Source: Lepraria neglecta
Taxonomy: Eukaryota; Ascomycota; Lecanoromycetes; Lecanorales; Stereocaulaceae
Assembly: GCA_033220425.1 (NCBI GenBank)
Contig: CM065649.1
Location: forward strand, 124,001 to 188,000
Direction of reading: 5' to 3'
DNA: 64,000 nucleotides
Shown: positions 1-12,422 of the stretch, piece after piece
Layout: every line of letters starts with the position of its first letter
Numbering within the stretch: the first letter of the stretch is position 1
Program-made: the position numbers and the translations under genes
The notes under the pieces: generated by a model
The model's database searches: none
Told to the model about the DNA's origin: nothing
Seen by the model: the letters and a program-made list of their open reading frames with translations, nothing else

Positions 1-3000
1 GGCTATTCATATAAGCAAATTCGGCTACGGGCAAGAGCTTTGCCCAGTTTGTTTATTCTGAATTCGCAAACGTCTATAAGAAGTGCTCTAATGTCTGGTT
101 TTGGCGTTCTGTCTAACCATCCGTCTGCGGGTGAAAAGCGGTGCTTATACGCCGCTTGATCTTTGTATGATAGTAAACCGCTGACTAGAACGCACTTATA
201 AATACAGAGCCTCTGTCGCTTATAATACTAGTTGGTATACTATATCGGCAGACAACTTTATTAAAGAAGAGTTCCGCTAGCTCGGCGGCGGCGATAGTTT
301 TAGTAGTAGGCAGATAACGAGCTATCTTGGTAAATCTATCTACTACTACCAAAATCGAGTTATACACAACGCCGCCCCGTTTGCTCGGAGGTAATCCTAT
401 TATAAAATCCATGGTTAATTCCTACTATAGACCTTTTAGTAACGGTAATAATTATAATTCGCCATAAGGACGATATCTAGCTACTTTGACCCTTTGACAG
501 ATATCGTATATATGTATATAGCTCTGCGCCTACTCCGCGATATTACACTAATAGTACTTGCACTATAGGAGCTCCAGCGTCTTTTCGGCTCTAAAGTATC
601 CTACTAGGGGGTCGTCGTAGTATTTACTAATTAATTCTTATCTTAAAGTACTATCTTTAGGGATATATAGTCGTCCCTTATACCGAAGGAGGTTCTCGTT
701 ATCGAAAGACTAATCTTAATCTAGAAGGTACAGGCGCCCCTCTAACTCCACGCTGTTACTTCTGTATTTCCTAACCCACTTATTATAGCGTTATAAATCA
801 GAAATTAGCGACTTGAGTGGTCTTTAGGTATCTATATAAGGCCCTTCCTTAAGATCTCTAACGGTTTTCCTTGGTATAACTACCTAAACACCTATAACTT
901 GCGACCCTAGCTATAGCATCGCCTTATCGGCGCGCTTATATATACTTGCATCCTCTATAGACTAAAGTGCCAGCTTATTCTATAACGTTAGTAATAGCTT
1001 AGTATTTAATAGCGAGGCCCCTTCATAATCTAGGCGTCTGGAAGGAGGATTAGCGGGATTAGTTTTACCCGCTCTATAGATCATCTCGAAGTTATAAGCT
1101 GCGAGCTTTAGTGCCCAGCGTACTTACTATAGTATTAACTCTTTCAGCTTCATGAATCCCCGCAGATTATTATAATCTGTTAGAACCTCTACCGGGAAAA
1201 GGCTTCCTTCTAGGTAGTATCGCCACTACTTGAACGCTGTAATAACTGCGAGTAATTCTTAGTCATATACTTCATAATTTTGCTCAGCAGGAATCATTTT
1301 ACGAGACCAGAATATAACTGGCCGCCAGCTCCCCTGGTCATCCGGTTGTAACAGGATACCTATAATAGCAAAATTCGATGTATCGGTCTTAACCCTGATT
1401 TTCTAAGACGGATTAAAATATTATAGTAGGGGGGCTTCGGTAAACTTCCTATATAGTTATTAGAACGCCGTCTACGCGTTGTCGGACTACTCGAGTAGTC
1501 CCGTTTTCCTTCTATCCTTACTACCTTTTAGTAGGCTAGTAAGTAGTACTATAATAGCCGAATAATAATGGATGAAACGACGATAGAAATTCGTAAAGCC
1601 TAGGAATACCTGGACTTCTCGATAAGTCTTCGGTGTTAGCCAATCCCTAATTATCTTAACTCTGCGCGTATCTATCTCTACACCAGCAGTAGAGACGATG
1701 AAGCCTAAGTACTCAACCCGGGTCGTAAAAAACTCACACTTCTTCCGGTTCGTATAGAGTTAGAATTACCGAAGTCTTTAGAGTACTCCTTTGACGTGCC
1801 TCTAGTGGTCCGCTAGGGTTTCCGAAAAAACCAAGATATTATCCAAATATACCATATATATTACATCGACCAGGCCTATAAGGGCCCGATTGATATACGC
1901 TTGAAAAGTAGCAGGGGTATTCGCTAACCTAAATGGCATGACAAGATATTCAAAGTGACCGTAACACGTGCGGAACGCTATCTTCTATTCATCGCTACGC
2001 TTAATTCGGATACGGTAATATATATCCTTAAGGTCTAACTTTGAGAATACTTTGGTACCGCTTAAGCGGTCTAGCGTCTCGGTGATTAGGGGTAATAGGT
2101 ACTGATTCTTGATCGTTACCGTATTTAACCCTCGATAATCCACGTAAAGACGTAGCCCCCTATCCTTTTTCGGTACGAAAAGTATAGGTGCTCCTACCGG
2201 CGAAATAGAGTGGCGAATCCACTTCTTTCCTAGTATATCGTCAAGGTACTACCGAAGCTCCGTTAACTCCGTCCTCGACAGATTATAGATAGGACTATAA
2301 GGTGGCTCCCTACCGTCTAACTTAATAGCGTAGTCTCCCTGCTTTTATTTAGGCAAGATCCCTACTTTCTTACTTAAGAAGATATCTTTAAACTCCCGTA
2401 ATTCAGGAGGAAGGGTTATATTGAACTTGTTAGTCCGAGGTTACTCCGCTATCGTGGCGCCAGCGTAAATTACAGCGAATACTTTCTATTCCTGTTACAA
2501 AACTTTGCCAAATTCGGTCGGTCTATCTAGCTGTATCAGCCTAGGATTTATTTGGTACCGCTATTGGCGCGCCAGCGTATTAACTATAATACCTGACTTA
2601 TAAAGCGCTGGCATCCCGATGATTAAGTCGGGACCCTCCTGGTCTACGGCGTAGAACAAGGAACTATATTCCTTTTCTTGCCCCCAGTTATTAGTAGCTA
2701 TATAGCTTAACTGAAACGCCCCATAATAAAAGGCACCTTATCCGCTCGGCTATACCGGCGTCGGCAAGACAGCGCGTTCTGGCTGTAAATCATATTGCAC
2801 TACGAACCGCTGAGAGACCAAGCTAATCGTCGCCCTAGGGTCAATCAGCCCCTTAACGGGCTATCGACTACCTAGGAGGATTACTTGTCCCGTAAGGTAA
2901 AGAGGTTCTAAGGCTTCTATTCGTCTGTCTTCCCCCGCTTGCTTAGCGGTAGCGGGGTACTATCTTTTTTTGACTATACCGCATTAATAGGGGTGAAGCT

Positions 3001-4420
3001 TGGATCATCTCTATAGGGACATTCTGGTTTCTAATGCCCCGTCTTACTGTAATGATAATAACTATTATCACGGTGGTTAGGGTTAGCCTTAGGTACTGGA
3101 TGAGACTTGGAATTTCGTCTCCTCTTGCCACCTCGCTGACGTCCCGCTGGCTCTCCGCCAGCGGACTTAGTCGGAGTACTAGATACCCGTTCTTCTAAAG
3201 GCCTACCCTTACTACTAGACCTAGGCGTTGATAGGTAACGCTTAAGGTTCTTTTCCTGTATAATCGCAAGTACTAAGAGACTGTTACGCGTCGTCGGGAC
3301 GCTGCCGGTACTTAGGATTTTAGACTTTAACTTAGGGCGGAGTTTGGTTAAAAAGCTATTTACCCGGAACTCTTCCGATAGGGGAGTAATATAGCTTTCT
3401 AGTTCTTCCAGGTAAGCTTTAAAGACGGAAACCTTCTATCCCTACTGTTACTTAGCGCTATTTAAGCGCTTATAGGTAAGTAGTCAGCGATTTACTAGGT
3501 CTGCTACTAAATCTAAGAGAAACTAAGAAAAGTTCTTAAAAGAGTAATCGTCTAGCTATTCCTTCTGAAAGTATTGGCGCTACTATATTGCTGTATCCCC
3601 TTCTAGGGACTATATATAGTAGAGGATTTTCGCCCTATCGGTAGTGAAATATTTAGGACTTAGGAGGAATTTGATTTCGATGTCGGCGAACCAGTAGATA
3701 TACTCTCCTTCGCTGTTACCGTGATAGAGCCGTATCTTTTCAGGGCGTATTATCTTTGCTGCCAGTAAGACCGATAGCGCCTCGCTATCGCTAAGCCCCT
3801 TAAAGTCTTCTATATCGGCTTCAGCTCCTAGTCGAAGCTCCGCGTTCCGAGCTTCTAACTCCCGGACGCGTTTTTCTTCCAATAAGTATTGGTTTTCTGC
3901 CTTAAGTTAGGTAATCCTCTACTGGAGTGCCGGAGATAAAAGGGTCGAGTCCGAGGACTCTACTATCGGTGGGTCATTGGGGCGCGTAGTCTCCGGTTCT
4001 AGTTCTTCTGAAGAGCGCGGTTATCTTACTATAATATCCTACTCCGGGCCTTTGGCCTTAAAGGTTAGAGTGATTAGAACTGTAAGGTATGCTCCCCGTC
4101 AGCGGGCCGTTATCGCTCTGTAAACTAGGCTCCTTACTGGCGGACCGTTACTGCGCCCTAGGATCTGCGTCCCGCGGGCGCTACGATGTTGGACTACGGC
4201 TTAGCTCTTCGCTGGCGTTACGCTGCTGTATATAAAGGTATTCAAAGACGTGAAGTGGTCATATTACTGGCACAGTATAGATGGTTCTGTATTAGAACTA
4301 ATCACTAAGGATCCTTAGGAAAGAAGTAGGCAGACCGCTCCTTAAGCTTCTTCCTGCGGGTAATACATAGCCGCTATCAGGCAGCTAGCGTACCACTGAG
4401 AACCTAGCTCCTGACAGCTG
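1..4420 (-). mobile_element. Ty3/Gypsy LTR retrotransposon fossil, 3' end outside window
   Basis: Minus-strand remains of a Ty3/Gypsy element. In order along the minus strand: gag-like region at about 4.0-3.1 kb with a glutamate-rich helical start near 3880, a zinc-knuckle-like stretch near 3.05 kb, protease and reverse transcriptase regions at about 2.9-1.4 kb, RNase H at about 1.4-1.0 kb, and an integrase core at 412-185 that begins MDFIIGLPPS and contains the DRFTK motif typical of Gypsy integrases. The element runs off the left edge. The 5' LTR may begin near 4416 (TGTCAG on the minus strand), but no second LTR is in view to confirm it. It is thoroughly broken, with dozens of breaks, and is enriched in TA dinucleotides, as expected of an old copy hit by repeat-induced point mutation. 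Identity of the family is firm; the right boundary is not. Confidence 0.85.
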
Positions 4421-4870
4421 CCAAGTCGGTCGAACATCATTCCGATCTACGCTAGCGCTCCGCGCACTAAGAGATATCGGAATAGCTTCACTAATAAGGC
4501 AGACCCCTTCCAACATAATAGTTGGTATTATACTTCTTATTAAATCTTCTATAGCGATAACCCTATTAATTACTCTGCGAATTAGCTAATATCCTCCTTT
4601 CTATACGCTATCTTCCTTATCTCCTTCCTCTCTACTACTACTACCCTCTTAGCTATCTTCTCTACCTTCTCCGCTACTACTACTACTATATATCTTTACT
4701 GAGATTCTAACTTCTTCGACTTCTTCTACTCCTCCCCTTACGCCCCCTATATCTCTATAGCTACTAAAGAGATAGGAATATAGTACTAAGAAGGTAATTA
4801 GGATAGGGATAAGTACTGGCTACGGCCCTATATAGATATCAGCACTAGAGTACTTAGCAGAGCACTATTA
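4421..4870. repeat. TA/CT-rich low-complexity sequence beside the Gypsy fossil
   Basis: About 450 bp dominated by CTA, CTT and TAC triplets with no coding potential on either strand. It may be leader or LTR sequence of the Gypsy fossil, or a separate mutated repeat. Sequence character changes sharply to GC-rich at about 4880, so the repeat-derived block probably ends there. Confidence 0.45.
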
Positions 4871-4983
4871 CGATCAGGAAACATGATCAGGGATGCGCCC
4901 AAGGAGCGTAGTGCCCGTCATGGTCCGAGTCGGCGAATCGGTGTCCGACTCGGGCAAGACCCTGAAAGCTTGGCATGTTAAGC

Positions 4984-5091
4984 GATGAGCGCAGGGAGCG
5001 CAATGAGCGCAGTGCGATCAGTGCGATCAAAGCGATCATGGATGATGAGCGCAATGAGCGCAATGAGCGCAGTGCGATCAATGCGATCAGG
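4984..5091. repeat. GC-rich minisatellite, two 60-bp units of nested 9-10 bp motifs
   Basis: Positions 4981-5040 and 5041-5100 align to one another with a period close to 60 bp. Inside each unit smaller motifs recur: GATGAGCGCA / AATGAGCGCA and GTGCGATCA / ATGCGATCA. The ten-base word GCTTGGCATG also occurs on both sides (4968-4977 and 5095-5104), framing the array. The open frames across it on both strands (Met-Ser-Ala-rich or Arg-Ser-Leu-rich) are by-products of the repeat and are not called as genes. Confidence 0.75.
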
Positions 5092-5104
5092 AACGCTTGG
5101 CATG

Positions 5105-5497
5105 GATTTCGTATGTCTATATATGCGGAGCACTGCTCACCACTTGGAGCATCGTGCTCAACTTGCTATTCAATTGTTTACTACATGCGATAGATCTCTT
5201 AGGCTAGGCACTGAACATATATCATCTGATCATATACCAGACCCGCTTAGCATCACTGGAAGTCTGCTTCACACTCTTGCTCTGTTGCACCTCCATCTCC
5301 ATTGAGAATCAATCCATATACGATACACAGCACGCAACGTGTTCGTAACAAGCACGAGATATAGGCTGACGAGCCCGCCAAGAGGCTAACACTAGGGCTA
5401 CCTTGCCACGCTTCTCAAGCAATTTCTAAAGCTTCCTTAGTCCCGAAATACACCTTTTACCCTGCGCTATCTCTCTATTTTCACTATTACACTGGTC
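5105..5497. other. Intergenic, no gene seen
   Basis: About 390 bp between the minisatellite and the 3' end of the NLR pseudogene. It contains GGAGCA/TGCTC inverted words near 5128-5155 and no convincing coding frame. Confidence 0.4.
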
Positions 5498-8400
5498 TTA
5501 CACCTGGACCTTAGTCTTCATCTCATCGACCGCAACAGTCGCATGCCGTATCTTACGAAACTTACTAGCCAAGGCCGAAATGGCGGGCCAGGCAATTGCG
5601 TGAGTGACGATGCTATGAGCTATAGTTATTCCGTTCGTTGTTGGTGTAAGATCCTCTTCAAGTGATAGCTCTTCCTCCTCTGAGGAGTCTTCTGATATCT
5701 CGAAAGGTGCTGGAGGCTCTAAAGGATCACTCAGAAGCTCGTCCGCTCTATCGAGTGCTTTGACTTTTGCGTGATTAATCCTGCGATCAACATATACCCA
5801 GCGTAGGTCAGCTTCGTATAGAAGCACGTTGACGACGGCAGTCCGGCCTTTCAACACTGCGGCTTGTAGATTCCTGCCGTAGAACCCTCCCTCAATGTCA
5901 ACATCTACGCTATACTTAAGAAGCAGTCGGACTGTAGAAGGTCGGCCGAAAGCACAGGCCGCTTGCAATCCAGTGCAGTATTTCCCTCCGCTCAGATTTA
6001 CGTCTGCTCTATGTCGTAGTAACATTCGTACTATCTTCTTATTTTCATCGGCTGCTGCAGCCTGCAGAGCGGTATAGTATCGGCCGCCAGTCCCATTCAC
6101 ATCAGCACCTTTTACGAATCAGTAGCAGTACTGCTTTCTTAGACCTCGTAAAGCAGCAGCTTGTAGCGCGTGCCCAAAAGTGCCGTTCTTAGTATGCATA
6201 TCTGCCCCCTTCTCCACGAGGAGGCGTAACGTTTCGAGACTCTTCTCGTGGAAAATCGCTACGTGCTGTACAGGATCTCCATAACGCCCTTGGCCTTTAG
6301 TGTGAAGATCGGCTCCGTGTTCTAACAGCCATTTGATAGCCTTCACGTTGCTCTTATAGGCAGCCACTTGAAGACCTGTGCCCCAGATGCGTGCATGTTG
6401 CGCCCACGATTGAGCTGCGTATGCGAGAAACTTGTACTAGTGTAGCACTCTGTCAAGATCGGACCGCGAGGATAGAATACCCATACTGAAATCCTCAAAG
6501 TTGAGATACGTGAGACGTGTCTTCGCTAATTCAACTTTCCCATCATCACCTCCTACGTAAAATGTCTTCTTGATTGCGAAGGTCTTCTCGGATGTCAGAA
6601 ACTCCTTCACCGTGTAATGGGCGAAAAAGACATGGGACCCGTCGTCTGAAATGGTAATCAAGCTACTGCACATTTCGAGGATATCCCTAGGTCTGGTGAT
6701 GATGTTTAAATCATCATAGCACGAGCCTCGGTTTTCAAGATCTATACTGGTGCATTCCGCAAGCTCCTCAAGAGACACACTTCGACTGCCCTTGACAAGC
6801 TTGCGGAGCAGTTTTTGAACTCGGTGAATGTCGTTTTCATAGTCTCTCTCCACTCGCTGTAGGATGCGCAGATACACTTCTTCGAGCCTCTTCGGTAGCT
6901 TCGTCAATGCAAATCGAATAGCTTTGTCTGATCGCAGAGTGCAGAAATTATCGATTTGGCACTTGACCCATTGGAACCTAGATAAGTCAGCTAGAGGCCC
7001 CACCCCTTTTGAAGAGGGCAGAGAGTGCAATCAATGATGGAGGAAAAAAGGTCGAGAGGATTGGAGTAAGCAGGATGGAATGGTAGACTCACATTCCGTC
7101 GACTCCATCAACTAAAGCATCGCAAATCGTTTTCTTGAGGCTCTCACCTCGGAGGTTGAGTTTGCCATCCTTAATTCTCGCAGTGACTTCTGACTTGACG
7201 AAACTGAATATATCATCTGCAACATCGTTCTGCTTGATCCTCGTACTAGTCTTTTTCGGAAGGGTCCACGCTTGGGATATATCACAACAATTTGCCGCTC
7301 CTCTCGACTGCCGATAAGAACCTTCGAAGCGGGAAAAGTCTCCGCAATTCCTTTCAGTGCATACATAACGCAGCTTCGATCAGTACACTCGTCGATCGCG
7401 TCAATCACTACGATAACCTCGTCGAAACAGTCCCCAAAAAAATTGAAAAGTTGCTCCTAAGTTCATCGAACCTAGGGTCGACACATGACTATCGTCCTGT
7501 GGCTCTTTGAGGAACGCTTGAAGTCGTTGAGATACCTTAGAACTCTGTCTTGCAAACTGAAAGAGGAGAGTGCTCATAATGCTAGAAGGTTGCTGTTTAT
7601 AGGAATCCTTGTAATCGCAGTAGAAGCATGCAAGGCCGGCCTTTCGTTCCGGACTCGCCGTTCCAGGTAGTCTATGACGCCAGCAAGTAGCACTTTCTTG
7701 CTCGTGCCTGGCTTTGCGTAAAGCCACAAGAACGAGTTATTGGTCCGGAGCCAATCTTGAAATTCATCTCCATATATGAACCATATCCCGGTCTTCTCAT
7801 GTCGAAGGTTCAGAGCCGCTGTATGGTTGCTTCTGTAGTCTGCGGGAGATAGCCAAGCATCGACTTTGGCCAAGTCTTGCTCAGTGATAAAACTCTCTAG
7901 TAGCTGTTGCGACTTCACTGTTTCCGTCCACCTTGCCTGCTGGGTTTCACGCTCCTCTCTAGCTCTCAATATCTTACCCTTTACTTCTCTGATGTGTGCG
8001 GTCTCAACGTCCCGTCTAAGGCTTTGGAGCTGTCGCTCTTCTCTAGCCTTTTGCTGTTCCAGGTTACTCTCCTCGCGCTCAGCCAGATCAACCTCATCTT
8101 TGATCAAATCCATTGTTTCGTCCAATCTCTCCTGCAAATCTTTGAACTGTTGTTTGAATAGCTTCCAGATCAACTTTGACAGCGTTCTCAGACCCACTGG
8201 CGTAATTTTGCACAGGAACTTCCTGTCTCCCTCTCCACCTTTCTAGAAAATATGACGAGCTTTAGAACAGAGCTCGAAAATGGTTTAGTAGATCTAGACC
8301 ATGTACTGCTTTAACCTCTGATTGTCTAGGTATAGTTTTAGGTACCGTCGAAGAGACGCAATGTCTCGGCCAATGCTCTCAAGCATGCTAGTCAACTTTT

Positions 8401-8760
8401 CAAAGTACTCGCCAAATTCCTTTGCAAGGTGGAAGAGGATCCTTGCCGAGCCCCATATGGGACAAGAAAATCGAGCTTAAATTGGATATCACGTCAAGAG
8501 CAGCTCTATACTAGTTGAAGCCTTCAACGAAGGGTTTCAGCTTCTTGGCAATCTTGCGACCACTGCTCTTATCTTTGTGTCTCTGGTCCAGATTTGCAGC
8601 ATCCTGAAGAATCGCATCCGACAGGTTTGCTGCGAAAAGGAGCTGCTTCTCTTCGGGTGAGAGGTCTTTAATAAACGCGTCCGCGATACATTTGAACTAG
8701 AGGTTGAGTTCCGGATCTCTCGTGTCCTGTCGGTGAGTCTCCGTTTTCGAATGGGAGGGC
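5498..8760 (-). pseudogene. NACHT-ankyrin NLR (STAND) pseudogene
   Basis: Broken fungal NOD-like receptor, a cytosolic signal-transducing NTPase of the kind used in heterokaryon incompatibility and non-self recognition. Going 5' to 3' on the minus strand: an N-terminal helical domain (8700-8520, DLSPEEKQLLFAANLSDA); a coiled coil rich in Glu/Arg (8100-7920); a NACHT P-loop at about 7700 reading KPGTSKKVL, degenerate where GSGKT is expected; Walker B VVIDAIDEC near 7400; a winged-helix region (6950-6550, FFAHYTVKEFLTSE); and at least five ankyrin repeats (6370-5800) with an acidic tail. A 115-bp intron at 6978-7092 still joins cleanly to give DGMFQWVKCQ. In-frame stops near 6437 and 6119, and frame changes near 7640, 7480 and 7430, show decay; the 8200-8520 stretch is also interrupted. 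Extra introns could explain a minority of the breaks, not all. Confidence 0.8.
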
Positions 8761-9275
8761 TTATGGCGTACTCAGTCCAGGAAACAGGTGGGAAGCACCA
8801 GAAGGATGCATAAGCGTATCGCTTTGCATATGCTCCGAGGTGAGACTGAAGGCGAATCGTTAGGCACCTCAGCCGCACGAGCTGAGTCAGGGCCCCCCAC
8901 AAGAAGTTTGCCGATCATGGGCCCGTCTAGCCCAAGCTAAGGTCTGGCACCCACCCGCATGTTTCAGAAGGTGCCACTATTTACCATGATGGTATAGCTG
9001 GTTGTGGGAGCAACGAGAGCGTCGGTGTTGTGACGGCGTCAACGTGCAAGATGAGCTGCTGCCTGGATTTGGATGGAACTAAAGCGGAAGGCGTGCTAAG
9101 GATTGAACCTAGCGAACCCAGCAGAGGCCTGCTGCCTCCTCCAAGAGCCGTGAACCGTGTGTACTTGTTGTATGTATAACTCTGCAAATACCTAGAGCGT
9201 AATCCGCCTTCTTCGGCTTACCTGAAGCGGGTCTTCGCCATTCGTATTGTAAAATTTGTGTCCGTGCAATGGGTA
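8761..9275. other. Intergenic, no gene seen
   Basis: About 500 bp between the NLR pseudogene and the Fot1-like element. A tRNA-like T-arm (GGTTCAATCC on the minus strand near 9100) has no matching acceptor or anticodon arms. Nothing else is recognised. Confidence 0.4.
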
Positions 9276-9318
9276 GGAGTAAGCCCCAGTACGCGCACGG
9301 TCCCACTATGCGCACACC
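9276..9318 (+). repeat. Left terminal inverted repeat of Fot1-like element
   Basis: Begins GGAGTAAGCCCCAGTACGCG directly after the TA at 9274-9275. It matches the reverse complement of the right end over 43 bp with a single G/C difference; similarity continues a few bases further if one base is skipped. Confidence 0.9.
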
Positions 9319-11372
9319 TCCACCAAATATGCACCAGCAAGCCAAATTTCAAATCCCACTACAACCAATATATATATAGAGTTGAAATCTGTACTGGAGA
9401 TAGATTGAATCAATATTAATCCGTGTGACTACTACTATAACTACTAGAATCGTATCGGAAGCTTCCGTAGCCTCCCTAACCTCCCCTTCTTAATTTCTAT
9501 CACCTCCTCTTTAGTAGTAGAATTTTTAATTATAACTATATCTTCCTATATTAGTATAGCGGGAATCTTCTTCTTATACCCTTTGGCTTACTCTTTAAGG
9601 CCTATTTAGATCTATTATATAGCCTGCTTAGTAAGCCTTACCTCCTCTTTAGCAGCCTTCTTTTCCTTTAATACTTAAGCCTTCTAGAATTAAGCCTATT
9701 ACCTCTTAACCTTCCTCTAGGCTACCTCTACAGCCTTAGCCTCCTTTTATATCTATCTTTCTTCTTTCTCTATTATTTTTTACTCTATAAGCTTAGCTTT
9801 CTTATCCTCTTTAACTACTATAAACTCTCTAGCCTATTATATTTTAGTTAGGCTAAACTATAAGCTTTTTAAATTATCTCTAAGTATATTAAATAGTAGC
9901 TTAGTATATATTCTTTTCTTCTTTTTAATAAATACTACCCTTCTAAGACCTTAGTTTTCTACTTCGAGGATTAAGTTCTTAGCTATAAGCTATTCTAGGG
10001 TATTTAAGAGCTTATAGACTTCTAGCCTAATTATATTACTAACTACTAATTTAATAAGGCGATATACCTTGATCTAATTATTATCTAAGAGGGTAGTTAA
10101 GCTTAGAGAGCTACTTAAATTACGCGTTATTAATTATCTTTCTTAAAGTTTACTTAGAACTTACTCTAGATTAAAAGGAAGCAGGCCTGTCTTTAACTAC
10201 CTACTTACTATATTCTTTAGACTAAATACTTATAAATAAGCAGGCTAAAATAAGCTAAAGAAGTATCTCTTATTTAGCTTATAAAGCCCTTATATATTAT
10301 ATATCTATTAATTAAGTTATTATAAGTAGTAGTTTGCTAAGGGACTAAATAAGCTTATATCTAGTAGCTATAGCCGATAAGTTAAATATAGAGGATATAC
10401 GGCTATAATAATCTTATATTAATCGCACTAGTCTAAGAACGGCATATTTAGATAGCTTCTATACCTATTAACTAGAAGAAGCCTATAGTCTCTCCTATTC
10501 CGTACCTTTCCCTTAGTATACCTATTAAAAACCTCAGTCAACCAAGAGATACCTAATAAGTTATTAGTCCAGCCAGTAGGAGAAGATATAAAATAGGCTT
10601 CCTGGTTATTGAAATCCTCTAGCCAGGAGTCTTATATATTATCTATTTTAGCTTGGTAGATAATAGATAGTAGGAGATAGGATCTATCTATAGAAATTAT
10701 AGCTACGACTATAATCTATTCCCTGTTCCTATCCTGGCTAGTACCTCTTATTTCAGGACCTTTAGAGAATACCCTCTTAGTCTTCTAAAGGATACTAATT
10801 AAGAAGCCTTTCTTATCTATATTATATATATTTTCTAGGAGTATATTATATTAAGCTATTTTCGAAGCCATCTGCTCTATATTAATATAAGAATATTACT
10901 ATTCAGGATTAATTACCTTCTTAAAATAGAGGTTATATTTATAATAATTATCTGCTTTCTTCCTATTAAGATTAAAGCCTAGTTAGAATCCTAAGTCGAG
11001 TTCCTTCCTGTTCCGTTCTATATAGCGGGAAACCTAATTCTTTACCGACTCAGTTTTATAGATATCTTTAGCAAAATTATATACTATAGCGGGAGTAGGA
11101 GGAAAACCTCGGAGTATAAGCTTATTAATATACTTAGTAAGGGTTTTCTCTTACTGCGTTGTGAGTAATCGAGCTTTATTAGCTTTCTCGTCTATAGTGC
11201 CTATAATACCTCTATAACGCCGTAAGAGTATAGTCCTGTTAATACCGAACAATCTGGTAGTAGCAGTGTAATTAGGTGACTTCTGGAATTCCAATGCCTC
11301 CAGGGCGTCCTTAATTAGACTTATATTGATCAAGATATCGGGTATTGAAATTTTTCGCGTTGTTGTTGGTGG

Positions 11373-11415
11373 GGTGTGCGGATAGTGGGACCGTGCGCGT
11401 ACTGGGGCTTACTCC
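11373..11415 (-). repeat. Right terminal inverted repeat of Fot1-like element
   Basis: Mirror of the left end, ending ...GGGGCTTACTCC before the TA at 11416-11417. Confidence 0.9.
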
Positions 11416-11447
11416 TAGTGTGATTTGGTGCATGTATATCGATTTGC

Positions 11448-12422
11448 TCAATTGGATTGAGTGACTTGGAAGTAGAGGGCAACCAGCGCAACCTCAGCTT
11501 AACGTGTGTCAGCTCAATTGCCACTGAGGTCCTTGTGAGCCGCGAAAAATATGACTCACCAGCAGCACCAGTGAGCACAAAGCTCATGACCGTGAATACG
11601 GTCTGGAGGTCTCCTCCTCTAACGACCCACACGATAGTCACGACAATTATAGCGATGGTGATGAGGATGGCGATGATGGCGAGCTTCTCAGCCCACAGTC
11701 CTTCTTGAAATTCGAGGCCGACAGTCTTGCCTCGATCTTGTGCTTTGAACTCGACGAACCAGTCGACCCACTCGTGATCTGGGCGAAGGCGATCTGGATG
11801 ATGGACGGCGTGCATAAAGGAGTGGGAGTTGGGATTGCTCTTTGCGTCTCCTTTCGGAATGGGTACGCTGTTCGGGGTGTACTAATTCTCCCAAAGATGT
11901 CAGTGTGTAGTTCGTTGCAAGACATTGCGCATCCATCTTGTCCCTCCATCACATGGCGACTCCCATAGCAAGACCGCAATTGCATCATCTCCCCCAGCCG
12001 AATGGGTCCTGCAAGGACATTGCGCACTGTAGAAGGCATTGTACCTCAATTGGTATGATATGCTGCAGTTTCTTGAAGCCAAATATCCTCCTCCACGGCT
12101 TCTGCAGCTCGTCCCTGTAAATCCCTCGAATGTCCTCCCAGAGTTCGACATCGTTTATCCTCCTCCTATCGAAGCTGTAGGGAGCGGTGCGCCATCGATG
12201 GGAGGGCGCGCCGTGGAAGACGCAGAGTAGAAGGTCCACTTTGGGCGACTTTTCTCTTCCCAAGTCATAGCCTCTACCCGAATGCCGTCTCTTCTTCTTT
12301 GGTGACCTGTAGTATTCATCGTCTGAATGGCGGCCTCGTTGGTCTCGTCCTGGAGGTGGTGGGGCGCGGGCGCCGGAGGAATCGTCATCGTCTGACGGTG
12401 GGCGGGACTTGCGCGAAGACAT
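11448..12422 (-). CDS. Conserved fungal two-TM membrane protein, three exons
   Basis: Spliced model of 249 aa: exon 1 12422-12045, intron 163 bp, exon 2 11881-11560, intron 62 bp, exon 3 11497-11448. Both joins keep frame. The first gives IIPIE/YTPNSVP, the second GAA/AEVALVALYFQV, and both match the pattern I recall from an expanded, uncharacterised fungal family. The N-terminus (1-55) is Ser/Arg/Pro-rich and disordered with a nuclear-signal-like KKKRR. A folded core follows (VDLLLCVF, ELQKPWRRIFGFKKLQ, HHPDRLRPDHEWVDWF). Two hydrophobic segments (about 192-213 and 221-245) end the protein, with the sequence LWAEKLAIIAIL before the first. Function is unknown; a membrane-anchored cytosolic domain is likely. 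It is the only intact gene in the first 19 kb and sits between two TA-inserting elements, 32 bp from one and 174 bp from the other. The unspliced frames look broken, so automatic callers may miss it. Confidence 0.8.

Larger units (their letters stand above)
9276..11415 (-). mobile_element. Fot1/pogo-type Tc1-mariner DNA transposon, full-length but dead
   Basis: Element of 2140 bp with inverted ends of 43 bp (9276-9318 and 11373-11415) that differ at one position, starting GGAGTAAGCCCCAG, and flanked by a TA target duplication (9274-9275 and 11416-11417). The transposase reads on the minus strand from about 11333. Its first 60 residues form a CENP-B/pogo-type helix-turn-helix, and downstream frames keep the first acidic residue of the DDE domain in NIDKKGF near 10.8 kb, followed by RVFSKGPEI and SQDRNRE as in Fot1 transposases. 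The interior is TA-rich and carries many stops after residue 60, consistent with repeat-induced point mutation, so the copy cannot encode a working transposase. It ends 32 bp beyond the stop codon of the neighbouring membrane-protein gene. Confidence 0.9.

Noticed and set aside
4887-5305. Frames on both strands across the minisatellite
   Set aside because: Their composition comes from the tandem repeat and neither has a domain.
5120-5350. Possible Copia-type solo LTR (GGAGCA/TGCTC words, AACA-like end)
   Set aside because: No target duplication, partner LTR or internal sequence is visible; words alone are not enough.
8537-8902. 121-codon minus-strand frame
   Set aside because: It is out of frame with the NLR N-terminal domain (LSPEEKQLLFAANL) lying in the same DNA.
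9085-9115. tRNA-like T-arm on the minus strand (GGTTCAATCC with a five-pair stem)
   Set aside because: No acceptor stem, anticodon arm or A box could be found at the right distances.
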